Source of the DNA: Pseudomonas linyingensis | GTDB taxonomy: Bacteria; Pseudomonadota; Gammaproteobacteria; Pseudomonadales; Pseudomonadaceae | Direction of reading: 5' to 3' | DNA: 64,000 nt | Assembly (NCBI RefSeq): GCF_900109175.1 | Contig: NZ_FNZE01000002.1 | Span: 124,001 to 188,000 of the forward strand | Shown here: in pieces, positions 17,907-30,579 of the stretch | How positions within the stretch are numbered: position 1 is the stretch's first letter | How the letters are laid out: the number at the start of each line of letters is the position of its first letter | Program-made: the position numbers and the translations under genes | Notes under the pieces: generated by a model | The model's input: the letters and a program-made list of their open reading frames with translations, nothing else | Told to the model about the DNA's origin: nothing | Databases searched by the model: none

Positions 17907-19208
17907 ATGCACGACTACGTCAACTGGCTCCGCCACGCCTCGCCCTACATCAATGCCCACCGCGACCGCACCTTCGTGGTCATGCTGCCGGGCGATGGGG
18001 TCGAACATGCCAACTTCGGCAACATCGTCCACGACCTGGTACTGCTGCACAGCCTCGGCGTGCGCCTGGTGCTGGTCCACGGCTCACGCCCGCAGATCGA
18101 GGCGCGTCTGGCCGCCCGTGGTCTGCAGCCGCGCTTCCACCATGGCCTGCGGGTCACCGACGGGCCGACCCTGGAGTGCGTGGTCGAGGCGGTCGGCGGC
18201 CTGCGCCTCGGCATCGAGGCGCGCCTGTCGATGGACATGGCCGCCTCGCCGATGCAGGGCGCCCGCCTGCGCGTGGTTGGCGGCAACCTGGTCACCGCGC
18301 GGCCGATCGGCGTGGTCGACGGCGTCGACTACCAGCACACCGGCGAAGTGCGGCGAATCGACCGCAAGGGCATCGAGCGCCTGCTCGACGAGCGGCGCAT
18401 CGTCCTGCTGTCGTCGGTCGGCTACTCGCCCACCGGGGAGATCTTCAACCTGGCCTGCGAGGACGTGGCGCAGAGCGCGGCCATCGAACTGCAGGCCGAC
18501 AAGCTGATCCTGTTCGGTGCCGAGCGCGGCGTGCTCGACGATGCCGGCCAACTGGTGCGCGAGCTGCGCCCGCAGCAGGTGCCGGCGCATCTGGCCCGTC
18601 TCGGCGGCGACTACCAGGGTGAGCTGCTGGACGCCGCTGCCCAGGCCTGCCGTGGCGGCGTGCGGCGCAGCCACATCGTCAGCTACGGCCAGGACGGCGC
18701 GCTGCTGAACGAACTGTTCACCCGCGAGGGCGCCGGCACCCTGGTCGCCCAGGAGCAGTTCGAGCAGTTGCGCGAGGCCGGTATCGACGACGTCGGTGGT
18801 CTGCTCGAACTGATCCGCCCGCTGGAGGAGCAGGGCATCCTGGTGCGCCGTTCGCGCGAGGTGCTCGAGCGCGAGATCGGCCAGTTCAGCATCGTCGAGC
18901 GCGAGGGCCTGATCATCGCCTGCGCCGCGCTCTACCCGGTGCCGGATTCCGACTGGGGCGAGCTGGCCTGCCTGGCCGTGCACCCCGAATACCGCCAGGG
19001 CGGCCGCGGCGACGACCTGCTCGCCCGCATCGAACAGCGCGCCCGCGCCCAGGGCATCAAGACCCTGTTCGTGCTCACCACCCGCACCGCCCACTGGTTC
19101 CAGGAACGCGGCTTCAAGCCGAGCAGCGTCGAGCGCCTGCCGGCGGCGCGCGCCTCGCTGTACAACTTCCAGAGGCAGTCGAAGGTGTTCGAGAAGCCGC
19201 TGCTGTGA
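17907..19208 (+). CDS. argA: ArgA, N-acetylglutamate synthase
   Basis: A 433-residue enzyme. An amino-acid-kinase-like domain (about 1-285) senses arginine, and a C-terminal GNAT domain (about 295-433) has the acetyl-CoA motif HPEYRQGGRGDDL. It makes N-acetylglutamate from glutamate and acetyl-CoA, the first step of arginine biosynthesis, and is inhibited by arginine in known members. The length matches the classical ArgA. The upstream gap of 172 bp is mostly a structured repeat. It converges on gshA. Confidence 0.93.
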   Translation: MHDYVNWLRHASPYINAHRDRTFVVMLPGDGVEHANFGNIVHDLVLLHSLGVRLVLVHGSRPQIEARLAARGLQPRFHHGLRVTDGPTLECVVEAVGGLRLGIEARLSMDMAASPMQGARLRVVGGNLVTARPIGVVDGVDYQHTGEVRRIDRKGIERLLDERRIVLLSSVGYSPTGEIFNLACEDVAQSAAIELQADKLILFGAERGVLDDAGQLVRELRPQQVPAHLARLGGDYQGELLDAAAQACRGGVRRSHIVSYGQDGALLNELFTREGAGTLVAQEQFEQLREAGIDDVGGLLELIRPLEEQGILVRRSREVLEREIGQFSIVEREGLIIACAALYPVPDSDWGELACLAVHPEYRQGGRGDDLLARIEQRARAQGIKTLFVLTTRTAHWFQERGFKPSSVERLPAARASLYNFQRQSKVFEKPLL

Positions 19209-19214
19209 AGCAAA

Positions 19215-19254
19215 GAGGGCGGGCGCTCCGCTGGGAGGCCCGCCCTCGGGGCGA
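19215..19254. repeat. Hairpin between argA and gshA, overlapping the second copy of the 25-nt repeat
   Basis: A 9-bp stem GAGGGCGGG / CCCGCCCTC (19215-19223 and 19239-19247) lies between two convergent genes. It has no T tract. The right part, 19230-19254, is the second copy of the repeat at 10995-11019. It may serve as a factor-dependent or weak bidirectional terminator. Confidence 0.55.
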
Positions 19255-19278
19255 TCGCGTGGGCTACCGCGCCCGGCG

Positions 19279-20859
19279 TTACGCGCTCGGCTCGATAGCC
19301 GCCATGTAGCGCTCGACGAACTCCTCGAAGCTGCCCTGCTGTTCCTGCTCCAGCTGTGCCTGGGCGGCCAGCGAGTCGCGGGCGGACTGGGTGAAGGCGG
19401 CCTGGCTTTCGGCATCCAGCGGCCGGCTGCGGAACCAGGCTGCGTGGCGTTCGGACTGGCGCTGGGCGAAGGCGAAGAAGCTGAGATTGTCCTCGCGCAG
19501 GCTGCGCAGCACCCGCGCCGACGGGGTCAGGCTGGGATCCTCCAGCTTGGCGCGCTGGGCGTTGAGGGCAAGCTGGTGCAGGTCGCTGCCGTGGGCGGTG
19601 TCGAGCAGGGCCGCGCAGGCCTCGATGCGCTCGAGCAGTTCCAGTCCCCAGGCGGTCAGCTCGCGTGCTTCGCCGTGCTGCTGCAGGGCGAGACCCGGCT
19701 TGCGGCCTTCCTTGACGGTCAGGGCGAAGTTGCTGGTGCACTCGCGGCACTCGTCGCCGGCCATGTTCGGGCTGTCTTCCAGGGCGCAGTAGAGCAGGAA
19801 GGCGTCGAGGAAACGGGCGGCGACCAGGTCGATGCCCAGCGGCAGGAACGGGTCGATGTCCAGGCAGCGCACTTCGACGTACTGCACGCCGCGCGCGCCG
19901 AGGGCCTGGATCGGTCGTTCGCCGGAGTTGGCCACGCGTTTGGGGCGGATGCTCGAGTAGAACTCGTTCTCGATCTGCAGCACGTTGGTGTTGAGTTGCT
20001 GCCACTCGCCGTCTTTTTGCAGGCCGATGGCCTCGTAGGGCGGGTAGGGCGTCGACACCGCCTGGCGCAGGCTGGCCAGGTAGCTGTCGAGGTCGTTGTA
20101 GCAGGGGCGCAGGCTGGCCTGGGCGTTGTTCTGGTAGCCCAGGTCGCTCATCCGCAGGCTGGTCGCCCAGGGCAGGTACAGGGTGCCCTCGCCAAGGGTT
20201 TCCAGGTTGTGTTCGCGTTCCTTGAGGAAGCTGGCGCACACCGCCGGCGAGGCGCCGAACAGGTACATCAGCAGCCAGCTGTAGCGGCGGAAGTTGCGGA
20301 TCAGGGCGACGTAGCGCTCCGACTGCCAGTCCTGTGCCGGGCGGCTGTCGCCTTCCGCTTGCTGCAGCAGCGGCCACAACGCTTCGGGCAGGGAGAAGTT
20401 GTAGTGGATGCCGGCGATGCACTGCATGGCCTTGCCGTAGCGCACCGCCAGGCCCTTGCGGTAGACGTGCTTGATCCGGCCGATATGGCTGCTGCCGTAT
20501 TCGGCGATCGGGATGTCGGCCTCGGCCGGCAGCTTGCACGGCATCGAGTGGGTCCACAGCAGCTCCTCGCCCATTTGGGCGTAGGCGAAGCGGTGGATGG
20601 CGTCCAGCTCGTCGAGGCTGCGCGCCGGGTCTTCCTCGGCGGCGGTGATGAACTCCAGCAGCGCCTCGGAATAGTCGGTGGTGATCTGTGCGTGGGTCAG
20701 CGCCGAGCCCAGCGCCTGCGGGTGCGGGGTCAGCGCCAGGTGGCCGGCGGGATCGACGCGCAGGCTTTCCTTCTCCAGGCCGTGGCGGCAGTGGCGCAGC
20801 AGGTCGCGCTGTTCGGCACTGTCGAGCAGGGCCAGGCGGCGGGAAAGTAGATCGCTCAA
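19279..20859 (-). CDS. gshA: GshA, glutamate-cysteine ligase
   Basis: A 526-residue proteobacterial-type gamma-glutamylcysteine ligase, the first step of glutathione synthesis. Segments such as [10 protein letters not shown] and [10 protein letters not shown]-like [17 protein letters not shown] near the N-terminus, and later GGE-poor substrate regions, fit the family. I place the start at a TTG (20859), reading [12 protein letters not shown], because AGGA sits nine bases before it. The ATG at 20880 has no ribosome site and would place that AGGA inside the gene. A rare start codon may hold expression low. Confidence 0.9.
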   Translation of the reverse strand: MSDLLSRRLALLDSAEQRDLLRHCRHGLEKESLRVDPAGHLALTPHPQALGSALTHAQITTDYSEALLEFITAAEEDPARSLDELDAIHRFAYAQMGEELLWTHSMPCKLPAEADIPIAEYGSSHIGRIKHVYRKGLAVRYGKAMQCIAGIHYNFSLPEALWPLLQQAEGDSRPAQDWQSERYVALIRNFRRYSWLLMYLFGASPAVCASFLKEREHNLETLGEGTLYLPWATSLRMSDLGYQNNAQASLRPCYNDLDSYLASLRQAVSTPYPPYEAIGLQKDGEWQQLNTNVLQIENEFYSSIRPKRVANSGERPIQALGARGVQYVEVRCLDIDPFLPLGIDLVAARFLDAFLLYCALEDSPNMAGDECRECTSNFALTVKEGRKPGLALQQHGEARELTAWGLELLERIEACAALLDTAHGSDLHQLALNAQRAKLEDPSLTPSARVLRSLREDNLSFFAFAQRQSERHAAWFRSRPLDAESQAAFTQSARDSLAAQAQLEQEQQGSFEEFVERYMAAIEPSA

Positions 20860-20930
20860 AAGTCGGATTCCTGTTGGCATTGTGTGCGCACTATGGGGGC
20901 GACGGGCGGTAGTCTCAAGGGGCGAGGCCG

Positions 20931-20990
20931 GCGGGAGCGGATTTATCAGCGATGACCGCCAGAGGTCATCGCAACTAAATTGGCTCCTGC
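20931..20990. repeat. REP-like inverted pair upstream of gshA
   Basis: A 27-nt arm (20931-20957) starting GCGGGAGCGGATTTA pairs with 20964-20990 (about 21 of 27 positions) around a 6-nt loop. The arm resembles the common Pseudomonas extragenic motif with GGAGCGGATTTATC. It lies between the divergent-side start of gshA and the end of the thioesterase gene. Confidence 0.7.
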
Positions 20991-21020
20991 CGGGGCAGGC
21001 TTGCCTTTATCCGGGGAAGA

Positions 21021-21404
21021 CTAGACCAGCATGAAGGTGCCCTGGGCGCGCGCCACCAGGGCGTCGCCCTGGCGCACCTCGGCCTCCACCACCAAGGTGC
21101 GGCTGCCGTGGTGGATCACCTTCGCCTGGCAGAGCACTTCGCCTTCGTCGATGGCGCGCATGTAGTTGATCTTGCACTCCACGGTGACGCTGTGGCGGTC
21201 GAAGCCGTGGGCGCTGGAGCAGGCCAGCCCCATGGCGATGTCGACCAGGCTGAAGATCGCCCCGCCGTGCAGCTTGCCGGCGCGGTTGCGCAGCTCGGGC
21301 TTGAGTGCCAGGCGCACCTCGGCCTCGCCGTCGTCCAGGCGGGTCAGTTCGCTGCCGAGCAGGTGGCTGAAGGCGCTGGTGGTCACTTCGCGTACGTCGG
21401 TCAT
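21021..21404 (-). CDS. PaaI-type hotdog-fold thioesterase
   Basis: A 127-residue single-domain hotdog protein. It carries the family motif RAGKLHGGAIFSLVDIAMGLA, which includes the usual HGG turn and Asp. PaaI-type proteins hydrolyse acyl-CoA thioesters in the cytoplasm; the substrate here is unknown. The start at 21404 lies 1 nt from the tex stop (21406-21408), so translation is probably coupled to tex. A longer reading upstream would run entirely inside tex and is not needed. Confidence 0.85.
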   Translation of the reverse strand: MTDVREVTTSAFSHLLGSELTRLDDGEAEVRLALKPELRNRAGKLHGGAIFSLVDIAMGLACSSAHGFDRHSVTVECKINYMRAIDEGEVLCQAKVIHHGSRTLVVEAEVRQGDALVARAQGTFMLV

Positions 21405-21405
21405 C

Positions 21406-23736
<2,331 letters not shown>

Positions 23737-23913
23737 ATGACTTCCTGCTGGTGCGGGGGAAGGTGGCCGGGAGGCCGCAAAGGGCCGGATTATACCCAGC
23801 GGCCCGTTTCTGGCGAGGCGCAGGGCGGGCCGGGGGAAAAATCTGCTAACAATGGCTGTACATGGCGCTGCCGCGGCTGCGCCATAATCGGCCGATATTT
23901 TCGAGGACTCCCG

Positions 23914-24657
23914 ATGAACAGCACTGCCAGCAGCCAGCCGGAAGGCGAAAAAATCCTCATCGTCGACGACGACGTGCGTCTGCGCCGCCTGCTCGAGCGC
24001 TTTCTCGACGAGCAGGGCTACCGCGTCAAGACGGTGGAGAACGTCGAACAGATGGACCGCCTGCTGTCCCGCGAGCTGTTCAACCTGGTGGTGCTCGACC
24101 TGATGCTGCCCGGCGAGGATGGCCTGTCCGCCTGCCACCGCCTGCGCGAGCAGGGCAACCGCATGCCGATCATCATGCTCACCGCCAAGGGCGACGAGGC
24201 CAGCCGCATCCAGGGGCTGGAGCAGGGCGCCGACGACTACCTGGCCAAGCCGTTCAACCCGCGCGAGCTGCTGGCGCGCATCCGCGCCGTGCTGCGCCGC
24301 CAGGCGCCGGTGGTGCCGGGCGCACCGGGCAGCGAGGAGGAAACGGTGAGCTTCGGCGACTACCAGCTCAACCTCGGCACCCGCGAGCTGAGCCGCGGCG
24401 GCGAGGTGCACATGCTCACCACCGGCGAGTTCGCCGTGCTCAAGGCGCTGGTTCAGCACGCCCGCGAGCCGCTGACCCGCGACAAGCTGATGAGCCTGGC
24501 GCGCGGCCGCGAGTGGGATGCCCTGGAGCGCTCGATCGACGTGCAGATCTCCCGTCTGCGCCGGCTGATCGAGCCCGATCCCTCCAAGCCGCGCTACATC
24601 CAGACGGTGTGGGGTGTCGGCTACGTGTTCGTGCCGGACGGCAGCGCGCGCAAGTGA
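23914..24657 (+). CDS. amgR: AmgR/OmpR-type response regulator
   Basis: A 247-residue OmpR/PhoB-family regulator. The receiver domain (about 12-125) has the acidic DDD pocket at 18-20 and the phosphorylatable Asp62 in [12 protein letters not shown]. The C-terminal winged helix (about 150-240) ends in [13 protein letters not shown]. Length and order match the P. aeruginosa AmgRS/OmpR-EnvZ system, which answers envelope stress, including that caused by misfolded membrane proteins under aminoglycosides. Its stop overlaps the amgS start. GAGGA lies ahead of the ATG. Confidence 0.9.
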   Translation: MNSTASSQPEGEKILIVDDDVRLRRLLERFLDEQGYRVKTVENVEQMDRLLSRELFNLVVLDLMLPGEDGLSACHRLREQGNRMPIIMLTAKGDEASRIQGLEQGADDYLAKPFNPRELLARIRAVLRRQAPVVPGAPGSEEETVSFGDYQLNLGTRELSRGGEVHMLTTGEFAVLKALVQHAREPLTRDKLMSLARGREWDALERSIDVQISRLRRLIEPDPSKPRYIQTVWGVGYVFVPDGSARK

Positions 24658-25967
24658 GAACGCCGGTCTGGTTCCCGCAGAGCGTGTTCGCCCGCATCCT
24701 CTGGCTGGTGCTGATCGTCGTGCTGTTCTCCAAGGCGCTGACCCTGGTCTACCTGCTGATGAACGAGGACATGCTGGTCGACCGCCAGTACAGCCACGGT
24801 ACCGCGCTGACCCTGCGCGCCTACTGGGCGGCCGACCCGGCCTCGCGCGAGGCGATCGCCGCCGCCGCCGGCCTGCGCCAGCTCAAGCAGGACGAGGTGC
24901 CGGCCGGTGAGTACCACTGGCCCTACACCGAGGTGCTGCAGGCGCAAATGCGCCAGGAGCTGGGCGAGGACACCGAGCTGCGCATGCGCGCCCAGCGCGC
25001 GCCGCGCCTGTGGGTACTGGCGCCGGCGCTCGGTCCGGACTGGGTCGAGGTGCCGTTGTATCCCTATCCGCTCAAGGTGCAGCGCATCTGGAGCGTGCTT
25101 GGCTGGTTCCTCGCCATCGGCCTGCTGTCCACCGCGGCGGCCTGGCTGCTGGTACGCCAGCTCAGCCTGCCGCTCAAGCGCCTGGTGTTCGCCGCCCGCC
25201 AGGTCGGCCGCGGCCGCAGCGTGCGCCTGCCGGTGAGCGACACGCCGAGCGAGATGACCGAGCTGTACCGCGCCTTCAACCAGATGTCCGCGGACGTCGA
25301 GCAGGCCGCCCGCGAGCGCGAGCTGATGCTCGCCGGGGTGTCCCACGACCTGCGCACGCCGCTGACCCGCCTGCGCCTGTCGCTGGAGCTGCTGTCCACC
25401 GACAACGAGCTGACCGAGGACATGGTCCGCGACATCGAGGACATGGACGCGATCCTCGACCAGTTCCTCGCCTTCATCCGCGACGGCCGCGACGAGCCGC
25501 TCGAGGAGCTCGACCTCAACGAGCTGATCCGCGAGGTGGCGGCGCCGCTCAACCAGAGCGAGGAGCGCGTGCGCCTGTGCCTGGAGCCGCTGCCGGCCAT
25601 GCCGCTGCGCCGGGTGTCGATCAAGCGCCTGCTCGCCAACCTGATGGAGAACGCCCTGCGCCACGGCGGCAGCGGCGTGGAGGTGTGCGCCAGCCTGTCC
25701 GGCGGCGCGGCGGCGCCCTACGTGGTGCTCAGCGTGCTGGACCGTGGCCCGGGCATCGATCCGGCCGAGCTGGGCGACATCTTCAACCCGTTCATCCGCG
25801 GCGACCGTGCGCGCAGCAGCAAGGGCACCGGCCTCGGTCTGGCCATCGTCAAGCGCATCGCCGCCCAGCACGGCGGCAGCGTCGAGCTGCGCAACCGCTC
25901 CGGCGGCGGCGTGGAGGCGCGGGTGTGTCTGCCGCTGGGGCTGCTGCTGCCGCGGGATGCGGCCTAG
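24654..25967 (+). CDS. amgS: AmgS/EnvZ-type sensor histidine kinase
   Basis: A 437-residue inner-membrane histidine kinase starting at a GTG that overlaps the amgR stop (GTGA). It has a membrane helix at about 11-35, a periplasmic domain of about 110 residues, a second helix at about 146-167, and a HAMP region. The H-box [11 protein letters not shown] holds His231. The ATPase has the N-box NLMENALRH (Asn333), DRGPGID and GTGLGLAI. It senses envelope stress in known relatives. The stop shares CTAG (25964-25967) with the convergent rimK stop. Confidence 0.9.
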   Translation: MRTPVWFPQSVFARILWLVLIVVLFSKALTLVYLLMNEDMLVDRQYSHGTALTLRAYWAADPASREAIAAAAGLRQLKQDEVPAGEYHWPYTEVLQAQMRQELGEDTELRMRAQRAPRLWVLAPALGPDWVEVPLYPYPLKVQRIWSVLGWFLAIGLLSTAAAWLLVRQLSLPLKRLVFAARQVGRGRSVRLPVSDTPSEMTELYRAFNQMSADVEQAARERELMLAGVSHDLRTPLTRLRLSLELLSTDNELTEDMVRDIEDMDAILDQFLAFIRDGRDEPLEELDLNELIREVAAPLNQSEERVRLCLEPLPAMPLRRVSIKRLLANLMENALRHGGSGVEVCASLSGGAAAPYVVLSVLDRGPGIDPAELGDIFNPFIRGDRARSSKGTGLGLAIVKRIAAQHGGSVELRNRSGGGVEARVCLPLGLLLPRDAA

Positions 25968-26869
25968 CCCCGTCCCTTGGTCCGCGTCTGGTTGGGCCGG
26001 GCGTGTTCCTCGATGTGCTGGATGATCATCGCCGCGACGTCGTGACCGGTGGTGGTCTCGATACCTTCCAGGCCCGGCGAGGAGTTGACCTCCATCACCA
26101 GCGGGCCGTGGTTGGAGCGCAGGATGTCGACCCCGGCTACGCCCAGGCCCATGGCCTTGGCCGCGCGGATCGCGGTCATGCGCTCCTCGGGGGTGATCTT
26201 GATCAGGCTGGCGGTGCCGCCGCGGTGCAGGTTGGAGCGGAACTCGCCGGGCTTGGCCTGGCGCTTCATCGCCGCGATCACCTTGTTGCCGACCACGAAG
26301 CAGCGGATGTCGGCGCCGCCGGCCTCCTTGATGTACTCCTGGACCATGATGTTCTGCTTGAGGCCCATGAACGCCTCGATCACCGACTCGGCGGCCTTCG
26401 CGGTCTCGCAGAGCACCACGCCGATGCCCTGGGTGCCCTCCAGCACCTTGATCACCAGCGGTGCGCCGCTGACCATGTCGATCAGGTCGGGGATGTCGTC
26501 CGGCGAGTGGGCGAAGCCGGTCACCGGCAGGCCGATACCCTTGCGCGACAGCAGCTGCAGCGAGCGCAGCTTGTCGCGTGAGCGGCTGATCGCCACCGAC
26601 TCGTTGAGCGGGAACACGCCCATCATCTCGAACTGGCGCAGCACCGCGCAGCCATAGAAGGTCACCGAGGCGCCGATGCGCGGGATCACCGCATCGAAGC
26701 CTTCCAGTGCGCGGCCGCGGTAGTGGATCTGCGGCTTGTGGCTGGCAATGTTCATGTAGGCGCGCAGGGTGTCGATGACCTCCACCTCGTGCCCGCGCTG
26801 GCGACCGGCCTCGACCAGACGACGGGTGGAATACAGACGCGGGTTGCGCGACAGCACAGCGATTTTCAT
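25964..26869 (-). CDS. rimK: RimK, ATP-grasp ribosomal protein S6 glutamate ligase
   Basis: A 301-residue ATP-grasp ligase that adds glutamates to the C-terminus of ribosomal protein S6. The N-terminal preATP-grasp part starts [18 protein letters not shown]. The ATP-grasp core has [31 protein letters not shown] and, near the end, [12 protein letters not shown] with metal-binding residues. In P. fluorescens, RimK activity is reported to respond to RimA, RimB and cyclic di-GMP. The start overlaps the rimB stop by 4 nt, and the stop overlaps amgS. Confidence 0.93.
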   Translation of the reverse strand: MKIAVLSRNPRLYSTRRLVEAGRQRGHEVEVIDTLRAYMNIASHKPQIHYRGRALEGFDAVIPRIGASVTFYGCAVLRQFEMMGVFPLNESVAISRSRDKLRSLQLLSRKGIGLPVTGFAHSPDDIPDLIDMVSGAPLVIKVLEGTQGIGVVLCETAKAAESVIEAFMGLKQNIMVQEYIKEAGGADIRCFVVGNKVIAAMKRQAKPGEFRSNLHRGGTASLIKITPEERMTAIRAAKAMGLGVAGVDILRSNHGPLVMEVNSSPGLEGIETTTGHDVAAMIIQHIEEHARPNQTRTKGRG

Positions 26870-27345
26870 CGGACACCTGAGGGGGTAGTGGGCACCGACA
26901 GCAGCGGCTTGCCCTGGACATAAGTAAGCGCGGGGTTGACCACCAGTTGACCGGCGATCAGGGCCTTGGCGCCGAGCAGTACGCGATAGCGCATGGTCTT
27001 GCGGCAGGCCAGGGTGAATTCTACAGGCCAATGGCGGTCGCCGAGCACCAGATCGGTGCAAATCACGTAGCGGGTCTGGGTATGGCCGGTGGAGCTGCGG
27101 ATGGTCTTCATGCTGACCAGCGGCGCCTCGCGCTGGCGCTGGCGGCTCTGCACCAGGCTGCCCAGGTGCGCGGTGAAGCGTACCCAGGGTTGGCCATCGC
27201 GCTCGAAGGGCTCGATGTCGCTGGCGTGCAGGGTCGAGGTACCGGCGCCGGTGTCGATCTTGGCGCGCAGGCCGGCCAGGCCCAGCCCGGGCAGGGCGAT
27301 CCATTCGCGCAGGCCGATCACGGCCAGATGGTCGAAGGTCTTCAC
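26866..27345 (-). CDS. rimB: RimB, retropepsin-like aspartic protease of the rim operon
   Basis: A 159-residue protein of the ATP-dependent zinc protease/RimB family. It has the aspartic-protease motif [10 protein letters not shown] starting at Asp31, and a conserved second half with [11 protein letters not shown] and LLGAKAL. In the P. fluorescens rim operon, RimB is described as a protease acting on glutamate-modified RpsF. Translational coupling to rimK (4-nt overlap) supports the name. A rimA homologue is not visible upstream; a diguanylate cyclase gene is there instead. Confidence 0.87.
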   Translation of the reverse strand: MKTFDHLAVIGLREWIALPGLGLAGLRAKIDTGAGTSTLHASDIEPFERDGQPWVRFTAHLGSLVQSRQRQREAPLVSMKTIRSSTGHTQTRYVICTDLVLGDRHWPVEFTLACRKTMRYRVLLGAKALIAGQLVVNPALTYVQGKPLLSVPTTPSGVR

Positions 27346-27411
27346 GGCGGCTCACTTTCCGGTGGCGATGAACGGCATGGATGGACATTCCCGGAGCAGG
27401 GAGGTAGTGGA

Positions 27412-28899
27412 TCAGTCGGCAAAGGCCTCCTCGGCCGGCTTGACGCCGACCCGGTCGCGTCCCCGGTGCTTGGCATCGTACAGCGACTCGTCGGCGCGCT
27501 GCATCAGCGTCGCCACCGAGTCGCCGCGCAGTACCGTCGCCAGCCCGGCACTGCTGGTCAGCGGCCGGGGGCAGGGAAAGGCATGGCTGCGGATCTGCTC
27601 GAGGATGCGCTCGGCCAGCTGCACGGCCTGGCTCAGGTCGGTCTCGTGGCAGATCACCAGAAACTCCTCGCCGCCCCAGCGACACACGGTGTCCACGCTG
27701 CGCAGGCCTTTCTTGAGCAGCTGGGCAAACTCCACTAGCACCTTGTCGCCCATCAGATGGCCCAGCTCGTCGTTGACGGTCTTGAAGTGATCGATGTCCA
27801 GCAGAATCACCGACAGCGGCCGGTCGTAGCGCTGGGCGCGGATGATATCCAGGGCAAATGACGAATCGATGGCATGGCGGTTGGGCAGGTCGGTGAGCTG
27901 GTCGGTTTCGGCCTGGCACTTGAGCTGGTTGTTCAGTTTGCGCAGGTGGGCCATCCAGGCCAGGCTGGTCGCCAGGATGGCGGCGAGCACCAGGCCCAGC
28001 CAGAGGGCGAGGCTGTAGTCGGTGACCACGTCGGTCACCACCTGCATCGACACATGGCGATCGACGATCTGCCGGCGCTCCAGCGGCGTGAGGGTGGCTA
28101 TGCCCTTGTCGAGGATGTCCCTGAGCGTGGTCTCGGACTTGAGCACGCCCATGCGCAGATGGTTGTCGTAGCCGGGTATCTGCCCGGAAATTTTCAGGTT
28201 GAACCAGCCCTCGTGCTTGATGGTGGCGGCCGCGACGATCAGCGAGCGCAGGCTCATGTCGGCCTTGCGCGCCTCCACCAGACCCAGGGCTTCGCGCTCC
28301 GACTCGGTTGGCACGATGGTCAGGTTGGGGAAGTCGCGGGCGATGCGTTCGAGCATCGCGGTGCCGCGCGGCAGGGCGATGGTCTTGCCTTGCAGCGCGC
28401 CGATGTCGGAGACGAACGGGTGTTCCTCGCGGGTGATGATCACGTTGGGATCGACCAGCAGCGGTTCGGTGAAGATCAGCCACTGGTCGCGCTCGGGCGT
28501 GCTGTTGAGGAAGCTCAGCGCCAGACAGTCGCCGGCCTGGGAGGCGGTCAGGCTCTCCTCCCAGGTGTGCGTGGGATGCAGCTGCAGATTGATGCCGGTG
28601 CGCTGGCTGACCAGGGCGATGAGGTCGGCCGCCATGCCGGTATGCCGGCCGGACTCGTCGATCAGCTCGAACGGCCACCAGTCGGGATCGATGCACATCG
28701 GGACCGTCGGGTGGGCCTGCAGATAGGCGCGTTCCGATTCGCTCAGCTCGACAACCTCGCTGGCTGCCGCCGGTGCCAGCCAGAGCAGGATGAGCAGCGT
28801 TGCCAGTCCGCAGCGCAGCGGGCGCCAGGCTTGAAGGGGGGCTGCGCAATGGAGGGGCCGTCGCCTGGCCTCCGGCAGGTGCTCGCTGACCTTGGGCAT
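27412..28899 (-). CDS. Diguanylate cyclase with periplasmic SBP_bac_3 sensor domain
   Basis: A 495-residue membrane protein. It has an N-terminal membrane/signal segment near 27-48, a periplasmic amino-acid-binding-type (SBP_bac_3) domain at about 50-300, a second membrane helix ([19 protein letters not shown]), and a GGDEF domain at about 335-490. The active site is intact as GGEEF (409-413). The product-inhibition I-site RSVD (400-403) is five residues upstream. The start at 28899 has GAGGAA; earlier in-frame codons lack one. It lies 66 bp before rimB on the same strand. Confidence 0.9.
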   Translation of the reverse strand: MPKVSEHLPEARRRPLHCAAPLQAWRPLRCGLATLLILLWLAPAAASEVVELSESERAYLQAHPTVPMCIDPDWWPFELIDESGRHTGMAADLIALVSQRTGINLQLHPTHTWEESLTASQAGDCLALSFLNSTPERDQWLIFTEPLLVDPNVIITREEHPFVSDIGALQGKTIALPRGTAMLERIARDFPNLTIVPTESEREALGLVEARKADMSLRSLIVAAATIKHEGWFNLKISGQIPGYDNHLRMGVLKSETTLRDILDKGIATLTPLERRQIVDRHVSMQVVTDVVTDYSLALWLGLVLAAILATSLAWMAHLRKLNNQLKCQAETDQLTDLPNRHAIDSSFALDIIRAQRYDRPLSVILLDIDHFKTVNDELGHLMGDKVLVEFAQLLKKGLRSVDTVCRWGGEEFLVICHETDLSQAVQLAERILEQIRSHAFPCPRPLTSSAGLATVLRGDSVATLMQRADESLYDAKHRGRDRVGVKPAEEAFAD

Positions 28900-29062
28900 G
28901 TGGGAACTTCCTCGCTGTTCTGCCGTGACCAGGTCGATGCGGGCCTGGGTCATGCCATTATGGTCAACGCCCGGCGTGCCGTCATGTTCTGTGACGGGCT
29001 CGACAGCGTTGGGGGTGGCGGCTGCACTCCGCAGGTCGGCCAGCAGTGACACGAGAGAGAGC

Positions 29063-29455
<393 letters not shown>

Positions 29456-29506
29456 GTTGCCGGCGCCCGATAGATTTCACCCGAAGCGGCGATAGACGGA
29501 CGCCCC

Positions 29507-29536
29507 TTGGTGGTGTAGGCCGTTTGCGCCTAAAAT
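29507..29536 (+). promoter_or_regulatory. Sigma70-like promoter before hslO
   Basis: TTGGTG (29507-29512), an 18-bp spacer and TAAAAT (29531-29536) lie 33 bases before hslO. The gap does not show the CTTGAA / CCCCAT boxes expected for a heat-shock sigma32 promoter. Confidence 0.5.
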
Positions 29537-29568
29537 CGCCGTTTACGAGCAAACCCTGCGGGCCTGGC

Positions 29569-30456
29569 ATGTCAGATTTTTCCCAACGTTTCCTGTTCGA
29601 CGATACCGATGTGCGCGGCGAACTGGTCGACCTCGAACAGAGTTACGCCGAGGTGCTGGCCAAGCACGCCTACCCCGAGCCGATCGCCCAGCTGCTCGGC
29701 GAGATACTTGCCGCGGTGACCCTGCTCAGCGACATCCTCAAGTACGACGGCCTGCTGGTGCTGCAGGCGCGCTCCTCCGGCCCGCTGCCGCTGCTGATGG
29801 TCGAATGCTCCAGCGATCGCGAGATTCGCGGCATCGCCCGCTACGAGGCCGAGGCCCTGGGCGAGGCGCGCAGCCTGCGCGAGCTGATGCCCGACGGTGT
29901 GCTGACCATGACCGTCGACCCCAAGGTCGGCAAGCGCTACCAGGGCATCGTCAGCCTGGACGGCGAGACCCTCGCCGAGTGCCTGTCCAGCTACTTCGCC
30001 ATGTCCCAGCAACTGCCCACCCGCTTCTGGCTGAATGCCGACGGTCGCCGTGCCCGCGGCCTGCTGCTGCAGCAGCTGCCGGCCGATCGCCTGACCGATG
30101 GTGATGAGCGCGCGGCCAGCTGGGAGCATCTGGTCACCCTGGCCGACACCCTGACCGCCGAGGAACTACTCGGCCTCGACAACGAGACCCTGCTGTATCG
30201 CCTGTATCATCAGGAGGTGGTGCGCCTGTTCGACGCCGAGCCGCTGCGCTTCGGCTGCAGCTGTTCGCGCGAGCGCTCGGCCAATGCCCTGGTCAGCCTG
30301 GGCGCGGCCGATGCCGCGCAGCTGGTGGAAGAGCAGGGCGGGGCGGTGCAGATCGACTGCCAGTTCTGCAACCAGCGCTACCAGTTCGACGCCGCCGACA
30401 TTGCCCAGCTGTTCGCCGGTGGCGGCAGCAGCGAGCCGTCGCCAACCCGGCACTGA
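29569..30456 (+). CDS. hslO: HslO (Hsp33), redox-activated holdase chaperone
   Basis: A 295-residue Hsp33 protein. The substrate-binding N-terminal part starts [20 protein letters not shown]. The C-terminal redox switch has the four zinc-binding cysteines as C-x-C (FGCSCSRER) and C-x-x-C ([10 protein letters not shown]). Oxidation of these releases zinc and activates the holdase. It pairs with hslR, as in other gammaproteobacteria. No strong ribosome site is seen ahead of the ATG. Confidence 0.95.
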   Translation: MSDFSQRFLFDDTDVRGELVDLEQSYAEVLAKHAYPEPIAQLLGEILAAVTLLSDILKYDGLLVLQARSSGPLPLLMVECSSDREIRGIARYEAEALGEARSLRELMPDGVLTMTVDPKVGKRYQGIVSLDGETLAECLSSYFAMSQQLPTRFWLNADGRRARGLLLQQLPADRLTDGDERAASWEHLVTLADTLTAEELLGLDNETLLYRLYHQEVVRLFDAEPLRFGCSCSRERSANALVSLGAADAAQLVEEQGGAVQIDCQFCNQRYQFDAADIAQLFAGGGSSEPSPTRH

Positions 30457-30579
30457 GTGTTTTTTACCCAAAACCCGACTTTTCTGGCATAATCGCGCGC
30501 AATTTTTTCGCTGTAGCGCGCCTATAAAAACCGCTACACAAACGTTTGGAGGACTCGGCCTCAGGCCGACGGGGACCAC

